A DNA stretch of 64,000 nucleotides from Sipunculus nudus. Taxonomy: Eukaryota > Annelida > Sipuncula > Golfingiida > Sipunculidae. This document shows, piece by piece, positions 1 to 12,299 of this stretch. Position numbers and translations under genes: made by a program. Location: NCBI GenBank assembly GCA_026874595.1, contig CM049319.1:38511473-38575472 (forward strand), read 5' to 3'. Numbering within the stretch: position 1 is the first letter of the stretch; each line of letters begins with the position of its first letter. The notes beneath the pieces were generated by a model, which made no database searches, was not told where the DNA came from, and was given only the letters and a program-made list of their open reading frames with translations.

Positions 1-699
1 ACAGAGCTATTTTGAAGGGTTGCCGTGATAACTTAGTAGGAATATGATGGATTTTTGTCAATCTCAGCAGAAATATTAATCAATTAAATATCTCACCTAA
101 TTTTTATTCCCAGCCAAATCCACGCATATTTAATTAGGACACCAAACTTTGGTGGCACCATTGTGACTTACCAAAATTCTTATGGATTTTCATGAAACAC
201 TATAAACATAAACACGAATAGAGTTTCCCACTTGAATTTCATTCTCATAAAAATTCAAGCATATTTCATGAGGTCAGAGTTCAGCAGATTAGGTTCTCTG
301 ATTAAGCCTGCACAAAGTGTTTTTGAACAATTTTGTGACTGTGAGTGTGTGTTTTCTAGTTGTTATTGTTTGAACTGTATTTCCAAAACTAAAGTTATTT
401 CCTCGCAAATGTAATCCACAAGATGCCATGTTGTGCTATTGTGGCACTTTAAAGAAACTAATTTCCACTTGAATAATTTAACCAAGTTAACATTCAAAAT
501 AAAATTAAATCCACCTGTGTGCATAATGTGATGTTATATTGCCAAAATTAAGGATAAATGATGATGATATTGAAAAATTTGAATTGACTTATAGATCCAG
601 ATATATATGTTATATTGCAAATGTACGAAAATCAAAATGATGAAACAAAGAAAATTGATAAAGTAATAAGTGAGGATCTAATGCACATTCATTATTTTC
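1..699. other. AT-rich sequence without recognised features
   Basis: I see no coding exon, RNA gene or clear repeat in this stretch. The single short open frame has no recognisable motif. Confidence 0.5.
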
Positions 700-1330
700 C
701 TGCCTCAGACAAATTTGAAATAAAGTGATCATCAGCCTTGTTTGTCTCCCCTGTCAGTCTACCCATTTTTATATTCAGTAATCATGGATCAACTGTTTTT
801 CCTGTACTAACTGTTGAATTAAATTTTATATCCCATAAGTATATTCAGAGATGTTGTAACTCCCACCATTTAGCGCCATTGAAAACCCCTACCTTGCATC
901 TGGGGACTGGGGCTGTTAGTTATTTGAAAAAAATATATAAAACTGAGAAAAAAGGTGTAGAAAAAAATTAGAAATTTAATTGAACACACGTGTCACCTGC
1001 TGAGCTGTCAACAACTTATCAAGGAGTCAACCACTGATCATGGTGTTGGTATGTATCTTAAAAATGCTTACAATGTTTCAGGTTCATCATTAGAAGACAC
1101 ATGGTCAGATCACATAGTATTATTTGCAACAATTTTCTTACTTGTCAGTACAAATCTATCATATTAACCAATACCCATCTTATACTACCTTTTCCTCTCA
1201 GACTTTATCTCCATTAGTTTTTATTTTAGTTTTTTCCTTTAAGGTCATTTTTAGACTAGCACAATGACCAACAGGTCCCTTGTTTTAATCACCATATCAG
1301 TAAAATCATGCAGATGTGTAATGATTACAA
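700..1330 (-). repeat. R1 dispersed repeat, inverted fragment
   Basis: Read on the minus strand, this resembles the middle of the R1 blocks at 16.4 and 28.2 kb: the same ordered landmarks of a bracket ending in CTGTTGACAG-like sequence, a (CCCCAG)...CCAGATGCAAGG run, then GGGAGTTACAAC. It is diverged and lacks the poly-G tract seen in other copies. Confidence 0.5.
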
Positions 1331-1388
1331 TTTAAATTAGACATCCTCTTTCGATTCTTATCACAAAGTGTCTGTGTGAGTTATTCAC

Positions 1389-2168
1389 AGGGTTGCCAGC
1401 AGTCAACTCTGAAAAAAATGTTGGACTTTTACCTGACTGTTCCTGGACTTTTAGTTGATTTTCAGGGATAAACTAACCAACAAAATTTAAATTCCCTCTA
1501 GGAAATGTCATTCTACTGCTAACACAAACCAAATGTTTATTTGAAAAATTGTAACTGTAAAGCAAAGCAATCAGAAACTAGAAATTAGGAATGACAATGT
1601 ATCATTTAAAAAAAAAAAACTTTGTTATCTAGCATAAATCATGTTTATAAATTTATCATACAATAACAACGAATGACTTCTATGGATCAGTGTAACTGCA
1701 CTGTGTTCTGCCTTTCTAGTTTGTTACCTGGTCAGATTCATGTCCTTGCATAAAATGTTTTACTAGTACTAAATATTAGTTCTATATTACTGCTAAGAAA
1801 CAGGTGACCTTTCATTGATGGTTGGTGCTATATGCATACATTTTGTGTGTCCATGCTCTGCATCATCAGTCAATATGTATGTTCAAAAATCAAAGGGATT
1901 TAAGATTTAATCTACTTACATAACACAACAATATTTGAAAGGAAAATGAAAATGTAGTATGAAATTATTGAATGCTGGCTCATGAGATGAAAAGGTCTTC
2001 CTGTTGGATAATCAACTGCAGTTGCCATATAAGCCATTAAAATTCCTACTTCTCCCTTGCATACAATCATCAGAAAATCCAATTACTTTTTTTGAAATTC
2101 CATTACATTTCCCTGCCCTTGAAAACATAATATTTTCCCTTTCCTTTCCCTGACCACTGGCAACCTTA
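1389..2168. mobile_element. Possible TIR element with GGTTGCCAG ends
   Basis: The left edge reads CAGGGTTGCCAGCAGTCA and the right edge, reversed, reads AAGGTTGCCAGTGGTCA. Such ends are common in hAT-like MITEs. No matching 8-bp target duplication was found at the obvious boundaries, so this is a weak call. Nothing inside looks coding. Confidence 0.3.
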
Positions 2169-2199
2169 TATGCAGCTAGAGCCCCCATAGTTTCCACAA

Positions 2200-2995
2200 G
2201 CCAGGGTGCATGATATGTGATTCTTTTTGCATGTGCTTTTGAAGAAGCAAATACCTCACCACTTAACATAATCCAGACCGATCATTAGCTGTTTTAGTAT
2301 ACTTTCTAACAACATCTACTAACCGAGAGTATTGGTCAATCCCTCTGTATCATGGTTGAATATCTAATTACTACGATATCAGTGCAACAGAATAAGTCAG
2401 GTCCTCCCCCCCCCCCCCCCAAAAAAAAAAAAAAAATTGATACCTTCTAGGGTACAATGTTTTTGTCCAGCAGTATGACAGGGGAACCATACATTCATGT
2501 CTGGATAAAATATTTTTGCAGTTTCAGGACCTAAGGAAGAATATCTTACTCAGCAGTATTATATCAGAGATCGTGTACATTGACACTTTTATTGCATAAA
2601 ATTCTCTAAGATGCAAATTAGTGGTTGCCATCATTTTCCTAGCCGTGACAACCAGCCTCAGTAGGCAATTGGATAATTGGGCTGGTAAGCCTACTCGAGT
2701 TGTGATACAAGTAATATCAAGGAATGCATCGCAGTGGTCTTGCATCAGGTTGCATTCATATTGTGGTAAACGTTCTGCCCATATTCTCAATATCATGCTA
2801 AGAATGATGAATTAAAACAATAATATACATGTGAGCTCACAACCCAAACTGAAACACTGTCTCCATGGACACGGGTCATTTCCTGTATTGTATGCAAGCT
2901 GCCTGCCTATTGTAACCTGTACGAGCCATGCTTATATTTATGCCGTCATAAATTCAACAAACATGCCGAGGGTTTTACCAATGTGCCAGGTTAAA
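2200..2995. repeat. R4 repeat, copy without the hAT insertion
   Basis: The stretch 2640-2990 matches, in inverted orientation, the two pieces flanking the hAT-like element at 31.7-32.5 kb (shared landmarks: AGGCAATTGGATAATTGGGC, GTGAGCTCACA, CTCCATGGACAC). It lacks the 811-bp insert and so represents the empty site. The left part (2270-2310) also resembles 31.53-31.58 kb, but in the same orientation, so the family may have related sequence at both ends. A C15-A15 homopolymer lies at 2406-2436. Confidence 0.6.
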
Positions 2996-3376
2996 ACTGA
3001 ACATTTTCGCACATGCTTGGTACTTCTCCTCCCCCAACACACCCGTTCAATACACAGGACTAATAAACAAGATGAATATTCTTATAATTTCTGTATTAAT
3101 TTTTTTGTTGAGACTTGAAAAATTTGCAGGATTTGAATCCTAATATTCAAATGTGATAAAATATTAGAAACTTATGTAAGTGCTCACCGACATATTTTAA
3201 GATTTAGTGAGAGATAATTCTTTATTTACATTTCATTAATTTCTCTTAAGGTTGACTGGCCCTTGATATGAATAAAACTATTATTCACTTAGTTAATCAG
3301 GAATATGGGATTAATTTTTTCGCTCATATGGCCTTATATTTAAATATTGAAAACTTGATTACATACACACATTTTT
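2996..3376 (-). repeat. R1 repeat, inverted fragment
   Basis: It shares the run CAAATGTGATAAAATATT and its surroundings with 5.6 kb and, inverted, with 43.6-44.0 kb. These belong to the part of R1 next to the GGGACCCATGGGTC end. Confidence 0.6.
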
Positions 3377-4262
3377 AGCTCAGCTGACTGTTAGTCATCT
3401 GAGCTATAGTCATGGTCCCTTGTCCATCTGTCTGGCCATCTGGCCATGAACACGGCATAATTTAAAACTCTTGGACCTATGAATCCAAAATTTGGCATAC
3501 AGTTAGATGTCTAAAAAATCTCCTACCATATCCAATATCGAGTCACTATGACATTCATTCCTTTGAGATATTAAGGAAAAACCTCATTTTTCCATTAAAA
3601 ACCCATTGTTGCACTTAATTCAAGGCTGCCTGATATAAATACCACTGATCTGTTTTTGATCATATTTCATGTTCCTCTATATATTTCCTCTAATCATACC
3701 AGATATTATGTCAGTATTGTCAGTATTTTTTTTAAGTCATGGGCCCACACATAATGCACTTTGTAAAAAAAATCAGGAAATATATTTACTCACTAACTAT
3801 GAAAATTGCTGAAGCTAGAGACTTTTTTTCAAGGAAATGACTTTATTAAAACTGAATTTTGCAATATTTTTAATTTATTTGCATAAATATAAAAATCAAC
3901 CTTGGCCATGAAATTTTTTTTAGCTCAGCTGACTGTTAGTCATCTGAGCTATAGTCGTGGTCCACTGTCTGACCGTCCGTCTGTCCGTCCATAGATGTTG
4001 CACGTTTTGAAACCGTAAGACCTAGGAATCCAATATTCTGCATAATACTAGATGTCCTCAAGATCTACTACCAAGCTGAAAACTGGGTCTTTGCAACTTT
4101 GTTCCTTTGAGAAATTAAGGAAAAACCTCAATTTTTTATTAAAGACCTATTTTCACACTTCAGGACTGCCTAATATCAAAACCACTTATCTGGTTTTCCT
4201 CATATTTACCATAAATATTCCACTATATAGTTCCTATGTACATGCCAGAAATTAGATCTTTA
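3377..4262 (-). repeat. Two tandem inverted R1 ends with terminal hairpins
   Basis: Perfect or near-perfect hairpins (AGCTCAGCTGACT-loop-AGTCATCTGAGCT) sit at 3377-3405 and 3922-3950. Each is followed by a GTCC/GTCT-rich tract and by sequence matching the ends of the forward copies at 18.6, 30.8, 39.6 and 47.0 kb. The copies lie in tandem about 545 bp apart, inverted relative to those at higher coordinates. Confidence 0.75.
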
Positions 4263-4272
4263 TTATATAATT

Positions 4273-4851
4273 GTATCCGCCAAAACAAAGTTTTGTGGAT
4301 ACTATGTTTTTGACCGGGTTCTGCCGCTGCCACATTTGTTTCCGGAGAACTACTGTGAGACTATTGGACAGATTTTTCCAAAACTTGCACCAATAATCGG
4401 GTCACAAGTGAACTGGTGCCTAACCAATTGGCCTTGACCTCTGACCTTTCCTCTCTGCCCAGTTTCTGTTTGTTTCCACACATAAACCCACATATCTCGG
4501 GAACCGTTTGACCGATCAGGAAAAAAATTTGTACAAATGTAGGGTTTGGATAGCTTTATAACATACACAAAAAATAGTGGCGCCACCTGCAACCATGTTT
4601 GCACAGTGTCCATCTGCCTTGGGTTAAAATCACTCATATCTCTGCAGTTGTTTGACTAATTCACCTGGAATTCGGCATGCGTATACATCCTGGATAGTTT
4701 CTCTTTCAAATAACATGTGGCACCACCTACAATCATGTTTACGTGGCAGACATCCATTCTAATATGTAATACATGAAACTCTATTTCCCCTTAAATTTGC
4801 CACTCAATCCATGCGTCACTTAACCCGTCCTACTCTGATTTTGGCGGATAC
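4273..4851. mobile_element. R3 TIR element, copy 1
   Basis: The left end GTATCCGCCAAAACAAAG is mirrored by the right end TTTTGGCGGATAC. The left end also folds on itself (GTATCCGCCAAAAC with GTTTTGTGGATAC). The second copy is at 15.2-16.1 kb. No coding capacity; a MITE-like non-autonomous element is the simplest reading. Target duplication not resolved. Confidence 0.6.
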
Positions 4852-5403
4852 ACATAGTCGCTTGTCGACCACCCGTATTCTAGTTTTTAATAAATAGTTT
4901 AACTCTTATATCATTTGTGCTAGTGCTACTCTTGGGCATAGGTAACCTGTAATTATTGAATAACTGTAAACTCGGACTTTGTTAAAAGCATGATAGTTAA
5001 CATGACTTATAGTGGCCATTTTATTTTCCATACTTCTGCTGCAATGTAGATAAAATTATTAGGCCAAGTCAAAACCTGTGTGACAATAGCACTCTTTTTC
5101 CAAATGGAAAAAATATAAATGACACCAGCCCTCTTCCCTCTCCAAGGATTTTATCAAGATCTTTACATATCTTCAGTTAAATGCCATCATCCTTATAAAT
5201 CAGCATATATTACAACACAAAACTAACATTTGTCTTATCCTTCTTCCAAATCATATCTTATGATCAAAAATAAAAGCTAAGTGCCATGACCCATGGGTCA
5301 TTTGTTTGCATCAAGCCAGTGGTATGCAGTGTTATGTAACTGCTTCACTCCTGGCCAGCTCATCTGTCTTGATCAGGCTGTCTGGAGTAACTACCACAAA
5401 GAG

Positions 5404-5448
<45 letters not shown>

Positions 5449-6560
5449 CCCTATCCTGTTGACATGCCTGTTCAATAAACAAGACAAATCTTAAAATATC
5501 ACATTTTTTGAGCAACCAGCAGGATAATAAAGAAGATGACTCATAATTTCAATGCTAAATAAAATTTTTTGTTGAAACTTGACCAATTTTGAATTAAAAA
5601 AAAATTCAGGATTTGAATCCTAACATTCAAATGTGATAAAATATTTGGATCTAGTGTAAGTGATCATTGACATTTAAGATTAAATAAGATATAAATACTT
5701 TGTAGCACTTCATTCATAGCTCTAATATATTAAGTTGGCAGGGCTTTGATATGAATAACACTGTAAATCAGAAATATTCGGCAAATATTCGTGGTATTAA
5801 TTTTTAGCTCATATTGCCATTTATTTAACTATTGAAACCTTAATAAGATAAATAAAATTTAATAAAATTCACACATCTTTCGTTTATGAAATGTATTCTT
5901 TCATATAACATTTAGGCCCATGTTTGCCTTATTGCATCATTAAACAGTTTTGTTTATAACACAGTGCTAATGCAATGTGTATATACCTAATTGGCTTGTT
6001 TAAACATACTTATTAAATTTTGTTCATGCTCATTTAAATTTTTACAGCAATTTATCTCAGTTGATATATTAATGTTTATTATTAAACTTTGGCTCAAGTC
6101 AGTTATTCTGTAATTTAAAAAAAAAAAAGTTTCATTTTAGCAGGGCCATTTACTCATAGCTTATCAACTGCTAATATATATATCAAAAACCAAAATTTAT
6201 TTTGCATTTGGTAATATTTTCCAAAATTCAGCTGAGTGATGTGACCCATGGGTCCCTTAATTGTTTGTCTATGAACTGTATCCTTTCATATAACACTTAG
6301 GCCTATTTATTCCTTGTTGCATCATTTAATGGTTTCAAGCCTCAAGTTTCATTTATTAAACAGTGCATATGCAATTTATACCAAATTTTTACAGCATTTT
6401 ATCTCAGTTGATAAATTAATGTTTATTATTATGCTTTGCTCATGTCCATATTCTATAATTTATAAGGTTTCATCTTAGCAGGGCCTTTTCCTCTTAGTTT
6501 TACAAATGCTAATATATATGAAAAAAAACCCAAAGAAATAATTTTCCAAAACTCAGCTGA
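4852..6560 (-). repeat. R1 sequence, inverted, including ACCCATGGGT ends
   Basis: GACCCATGGGTC palindromes occur near 5288 and 6242. The sequence around 5500-5830 and 5880-6560 consists of two related, partly repeated blocks (shared CAGTTGATAWATTAATGTTTATTATT). These are the opposite end of R1 from the hairpin end. A CT microsatellite lies within. Confidence 0.6.
5406..5448. repeat. (CT)n microsatellite
   Basis: About 21 CT dinucleotides. Open frames across it only translate the repeat. Confidence 0.95.
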
Positions 6561-6904
6561 GACATGTTTATCTTGACTGTTTCTTCCTATACTGAGGACA
6601 GGTGTTGCCGCCTGTATTTTTTTTTTGTTTTTAATGCATTTCTTTTATTTTGAAAATAAAAATGTATTGACACAATCAGGTCAATAATTACAGTAACTTT
6701 GGTTTCATCTGGCTGCCCTACAGTAATCACCATGTTTGTCCTTCCACAAATTTGTTTCTGGATGGTAACTCCAGTTTGGGTTGACATGGATTTTATACTT
6801 TACTTACTTATTTGTTTGAGATATTTTATTGAATATGCACATATCTTATGGTACAGACATCAATGGGATTAAGTGCAAGCTACTTAAAGCTTATCTTGAC
6901 TCTC
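6561..6904. other. No gene; fragment of the ~338-bp unit
   Basis: The stretch around 6600-6665 resembles the poly-T/TTTTAATGCATTT part of the ~338-bp unit near 8.58 kb. The rest is AT-rich without recognised features. Confidence 0.4.
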
Positions 6905-8115
6905 TCCCTAATATTTCTAGTATAAAATATAAAATATAAAATATAAAACGATGGCAGTATTCAGTGTTATGGTAGGGGTTGTGTTTGGTAGTGGATGTTT
7001 GGTAAGTGGAAGTGTTATAGTTGTATGTCTGTGTTTTGGAGGTGTTGTGGGAGATTTTTATGTTTTGAACCGGTTTGTGTTTTCTATGTATGAACATACA
7101 GATGTAAAGATTTCTTCATTTCTGGTGTTGTTTGCATATGCACTACCATTGAGGAGTTCTTCTACAGATATATCTTGGGGGAGATATTTATTTCTAGAAT
7201 TGACATGGAGTTGGCATTGCAGCAGATAATGTTCAGCATTTTCTGTTTGGTATCCACATTGACATTTTGGGTCGTTGGATAGGTGTCTTCTATATAGATC
7301 GTAGTTTAAGTCACTGCTTTGTGTTCGCAGTCGGGTATGAATTATCTGGGCCTTTCTTGTACCTGAATTGAAGTATTTTGGTGGTTTGTTTCTTGCAATT
7401 TCCCTGGATATATTATATTTAAGTGATTTGCTGGTTGGACAGTGTTTAAGTCTTTCATCTAATTTATTCCATAATCTTATAGATTTTGGTAAGAATGAAT
7501 TATAGTAGATCTCTGTTCTACAGAAAATGTTTTGTATATTGAGTCGATCACTAGATCTTGTATTAAAGGTAGTGTTTCTGTGTGGCCGTAATAGTAAGTA
7601 CAGGTACTTGGGGGATTCTAGCTTTATCATTTTGTGCAGCTGGATGACCATTGAATTTTCTCTACGCGTTTTGAGTAGGGGCCAGCCTGTCTCTTTCTAG
7701 AGTTTTGCATGGCTAGTTCCCCTGACGCAGCCTGTTACTATTCTGGCAGCTTGTAATTGCACAGCTTCTAGTGTTTCGCTTTGTTCTTGTGTGCAGTTAC
7801 ACCACATAACATTACTGTATTCTAGTATTGGCCTTATATATGTATAATATATGTTTTCTAGAGTTTTCCTATCAAGCATATATTTTAATTTGCTCAATAT
7901 TAAGATTTTAGAGTTTGCTTTTGCTTTTATATTTTCTATATGATCGTTCCATTTGCAGTCCTTTCTAAGTGTTATTCCTAAATGTTTATGGGTGTTAGAT
8001 TTATCTATTTTAATACCATTGAAATATAGGTCAGGATGGTCTGTTTTTGGTTTCATTGAGAATAACAGTGATCTGTTTTTTTTTGCATTGAAGGTGACTA
8101 ACCATTTTTTTTACC
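6905..8115 (-). pseudogene. Non-LTR retrotransposon, 3' end of the reverse transcriptase ORF (decayed)
   Basis: Two minus-strand frames, 8056-7697 and 7651-7058, form the C-terminal part of a LINE protein. The first contains HKHLGITLRKDCKWNDHI and a YTYIRPILEYSNVMW segment, the thumb and connection region of jockey/CR1-type reverse transcriptases. The second contains LWNKLDERLKHCPTSKSLK and ends with a cysteine/histidine cluster (CQCGYQTENAEHYLLQCQLH) usual at the end of these proteins. The frames are offset by frameshift and stop changes at about 7655-7700, so it is dead. The element is 5'-truncated near 8.1 kb. The 3' end at about 6920-6948 has four ATATTTT-like 7-bp repeats, a typical LINE tail. 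Family beyond non-LTR is uncertain. Confidence 0.85.
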
Positions 8116-8159
8116 ATTTTACTTACTTATGTAAGAACTTTATTGAATCTGAGGTCATG

Positions 8160-8890
8160 AGGAATAATAACCCCCCCCCCCCCCGAATAATAAAAAAATG
8201 TGATACAAAAGCTCCAGTATCTGAACACTAATGCATTGGTCACCATGATTCTGTGCATGCATCTTCATCATGGAGTGTTTCAACTGTTTATTTAAAGATG
8301 CAGTCATCTGTCAACAGGGCACAAATCATAACTACTTGAACTAGAATATTTTACTTGACATCCTGGGAAGTCCATGAAAAGTCTCCTTTGAAACCTGAAA
8401 CTAGGTCACTGTTGTCCATATCCTATGAGCTATGCCCAGGTCAGAAGCACCCCCAGAATATTAAAAAATTGATACAAAAGCACCAGTATCTGAACAACTA
8501 ATGCATTGATCACCATGATTCTTTGCATGCATATTGAACATGGAGTGTTTCATCATTTCCTGCAGACTGGTGGCGCCACTTGTATTTTTTTTCTAATTTT
8601 AACACATTTTTTCTCTATTTTGACACCTTTAAATATGTGGTCATCCGTTAACAGGGCACAAATCATAACCGTTGGTCCTAGAATCTTCTTACTTGACATC
8701 CAGGGAGGTTGATGAAAAACTCTCCTTGCAAACTAGAAATTAGGTCTCAGTTACATATATTCTCCTTGCTTTGAGGCTTATAAGCTCACCCCAGAATAAT
8801 TGAAAATTTGATACCAAAGCAGGGCACAATTCATAACCATTGGACATAGAATCTTCTTACTTGACATTCTGTGGGTTTCTCAAAAGTTCT
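8160..8890 (-). repeat. Inverted copies of the ~338-bp unit
   Basis: About two and a half units, inverted relative to the six-copy array at 44.3-46.2 kb. They share GCATTGATCACCATGATTCT, the GGTGGCGCCAC motif and the CTGTTAACAGGGCACAAAT run. A C14 homopolymer at 8171-8184 begins the stretch. Confidence 0.7.
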
Positions 8891-9892
8891 CCTGAGAAAG
8901 CCGTGGCTCAGCTATGCACAGAGTTCAACGCACTATGTTCTTGTTGACACCTTTGATCGCGCCCAGTCCACTGTTTTTAGGCAAATGGTCTCATGGCAGG
9001 GGGAACATGTAATACAATTATTTTAAAGGGAGGAAGCTATTTTTCATGTAAATTCAACATGCTTTATAGGAGATTTGGCACCCTTAACACTGAACGAAAG
9101 TATTTTAATAGTCATAATTCACAATCATGAGGCAGACACACATTAATACATAAATATACATAAATCTCACAGAAAAATAGTTATAACTACATTGAAGCAC
9201 TGTCACAGATATTATATTCAAGCACTTGCAAAGATCTAGAACTTACAGAATTGTTATAAATTTACTTTAAAATATTTTAATACATAAGAGCATCACTTTT
9301 CACTAAAGACCTAAAGAATCATGATAGCACACCCTTTAATAAATAAGTATGTAACTTGTGCATATAATTATTCAGCTGATAAACATTGGCTCGTAAAAAA
9401 TCAATACTATATGAAATTGATAAGCTAAGTACATTTGTAAAGTGTAAACCTAAAATTATTATACAGTAAAACACTATGTACTATATTCTAGCACTTTTGA
9501 AATCAGGGATATAGGATGAAAACTTCTAAAATTGCGATAAATATAGTTTAAAAGAAATAAAGAACAACATTGTTGTTTGAATTAACACAGCACTTTGTGT
9601 TGACTATTATTATAAATTCATTTATACAGTGTCAGCTTACACACATAATCAGTTAATATCATTGAGACAACTCATAATTAGAATATATTTGTTGCATCAT
9701 TGCAAAGTACTAACTTAAACATTAACTACCTTGCTTTCATTCTCATAATTCAGACACAAACATACAAAAATACAACTACAAAACATTATAGTTTTACTAT
9801 TAATACTTCATCTGATGCCATATCAACATAAACTCCCTATAATCCATTATGGTCCTGCCTGTATCATAATCTCCTCCTTCTTACCTAAGAAA
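8891..9892. other. AT-rich intergenic sequence
   Basis: No exon, RNA gene or recognised repeat seen in about 1 kb. Confidence 0.5.
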
Positions 9893-10096
9893 CAGGGGCG
9901 GATCCAGGATTTAGGAAAAGGAGGGGTCCAACACAAGAGGACAAATGACAAAAGCTAAAAAAAAAGTCCCCAGGTTCGGAAAAGGGGGGTCCAGGCCGCA
10001 AAAATAGGTCGGAAACCCTTAAAAAAGGTTGCGATGGCTGAAAAAGGGAGGGGGGGGTCCGGGCCCCCATGGACCCTCCCCATTGATCCGCTCCTG
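9893..10096. mobile_element. Short MITE with CAGGGGCGGATCCA ends
   Basis: The left end CAGGGGCGGATCCA matches the reversed right end CAGGAGCGGATCAA at 12 of 14 positions. The inside has homopurine runs and GGGGGGTCC motifs. Ends like these are typical of hAT-type MITEs in many animals. The flanking 8 bp do not match clearly. Confidence 0.7.
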
Positions 10097-11702
10097 GGAA
10101 ATAAAGCTGACTGAGGACATTATAGATCCAAATTAAGTCTCTATACCTAACATACCTAAATAATTTAGGTCTCATTGTTGTCTACCTATACCATGCCTAT
10201 TGGGTTGACATTGATTTAAAAATGCAACCACGTGTTGTAAACATGATCCAAGTCATTTCAAGCATTGTGCACAGTATTTCCTCTTTCCAAAAGTTGTCAC
10301 TGTTTGGCATGATTTGTGGGACCAGTTTGTGCAATCATAATTGTCCCATGTTGTCATGTTTTTCTACACTATCTAGATACCCACACTGTTTCTTTTAGGA
10401 ACACATTCTATTTCCCTTGCTCTAAACAATAAACTCTGTGACTCCTGAGCATGTCTTGATCAAAAATATTTTCCCCCATTTGTATTCCGTAAAACTTTAT
10501 GAAGCAAAATTGACAAGCTTTTCTCCCCGTCCCTTTCAACCCCCCACCCCAAACCAAAAAAAGTAGTTTTGGCAGTGATTAATGGCTCCCCACTGGGATC
10601 ATTATCACACTGCTGATCAGGTCTGTATCAACTGATTAGCTCAATGATGGCCTATTAAGTAGCAGTAGGGTGGGAGGACCCCAGAATTTTGTCCAAGATT
10701 TTTAATGGGGATGTAGCATCATGCTCATATCAGGTCACTGTGAAGAGTTGCGGAGCATGTTTGAGCACCCAGAAATAATGCAAGTTACACACAAATTGCC
10801 GGATTCCTCATAAATGGCTGGATGGATTTTCATCAAATTTGGTGTGCTAATGATTCTTGATGAACTTATGCTAATATGCATGAATGATGATACCACCTAT
10901 ATTATCTTAATTTGTTGCCTGTGCATGGACATATTGTCAGCATGTCACCATGCTGAGTGTCATGAACCATGAGCGTCATCTGTTTTGTAAAAAAACACAA
11001 ACGGAAAAAGCAATTGAAGTTTCAGCATATATTATATAGTACTTAATGGTTAATCAATGGGTTTTAACCTCGGACATTCTTTTTTTCAGACCTGGGTAGA
11101 GATTGACCATATCAATTTTTTTAAATTATCATTTTGCACATTTCACACTTTTTCGACAGAATAGTATTAACTCATTTATTGAAATTACTAATCCATTAAT
11201 TACAAGTTGAGATCCATGCGTTTAAATTTCTGTTACAAATTTTCATTCACTCAACCTGTGGAATTTGGATGTATTGCAGGGCACTAATTGTAATCATTGG
11301 ATCACCACATGGGTGATAAGGTCACTATGGCCTTTTGGCTTATTTTACAGAATTTGTAGAGTTCCTCAAGACAACCAGTACGAAAAATGTTGTAGCCAGT
11401 ACCAATATATCAGTCAGCTGGAATGATGCCTAGGTGACTTCTTTCAGTGTAGAAACACCTATAGTTGTTCGCTGTATGTTGTTATGCATGAATAAAGGGG
11501 AAGGGGGTCCTGTAAGACAGTTTGCAGGAATGCTATGTTTTTCTGCCAATAAATAAGTATTGGACTATAAATATATATTAATAAATATATATAAAAATAG
11601 GATTTGTATTGTCCCCAATACTTGAAGAGTACGAGCAACTTTAACAATGCTCTTATGAAATTACTGAATACAAAATAGATGAAGTCGATTTAAAGTAATT
11701 GA

Positions 11703-11705
<3 letters not shown>
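10097..11705. other. No gene recognised
   Basis: The region around 10.8 kb (GGATGGATTTTCATCAAATTTGG) reads like a fragment of a dispersed repeat, but I see no second full copy in the window. Otherwise nothing recognised. Confidence 0.4.

Positions 11706-11754
<49 letters not shown>
11706..11754. repeat. (TA)n microsatellite
   Basis: About 24 AT/TA dinucleotides. Confidence 0.95.
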
Positions 11755-11756
<2 letters not shown>

Positions 11757-12299
11757 CAATTAACTTACTTTTCTTTTACAGGCCGTGTAAAACCTGAAAG
11801 AAGAAAGGCTGAGAGGGACCAAGAGTGGTATCACACAGAAATACTTGAACTCTGAGAGTACTACAAGTACTCTGACTCTGTTGTAAAATAAATAAATAAT
11901 TTTAATGTCTTTTAGTATTTTGTTGAATACATGAAGAGAACGTTTGGTTGGTACCTTTCTGTTGGTAAATGGATTTGACAAATGGATGATCTCCTATTTT
12001 TTGCCGGAAAACAATAGATATGACTGGAAACCACTGTCATGGTCAGATTTATGATTAAAGCTATGCACATGCACTCATCCATTTTAACACTTCATTGAAA
12101 ATGTCTTCCACAGACAGAAATGGAAAATACACCTGCGGTCTAATCAGAAGCTGAAGTATTACCAGTTATATGAAAGCCTACTCTGTGCTGTATAAATAAA
12201 GTACAATGTACTTTCTTTTAAAATGTATTAATGTATGTGGATTAATCATGCCGGTTCACACGGTCGGTGACAGATCATAAGAATTGTCAACATGATAAC
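11755..12299. other. No gene recognised
   Basis: AT-rich sequence, no motif or long frame seen. Confidence 0.4.

Noticed and set aside
2012-2269. Minus-strand 85-codon frame as a host exon
   Set aside because: No family recognised and no convincing splice sites. Its left half lies in the possible TIR element and its right half next to sequence resembling the repeat at 31.5 kb.
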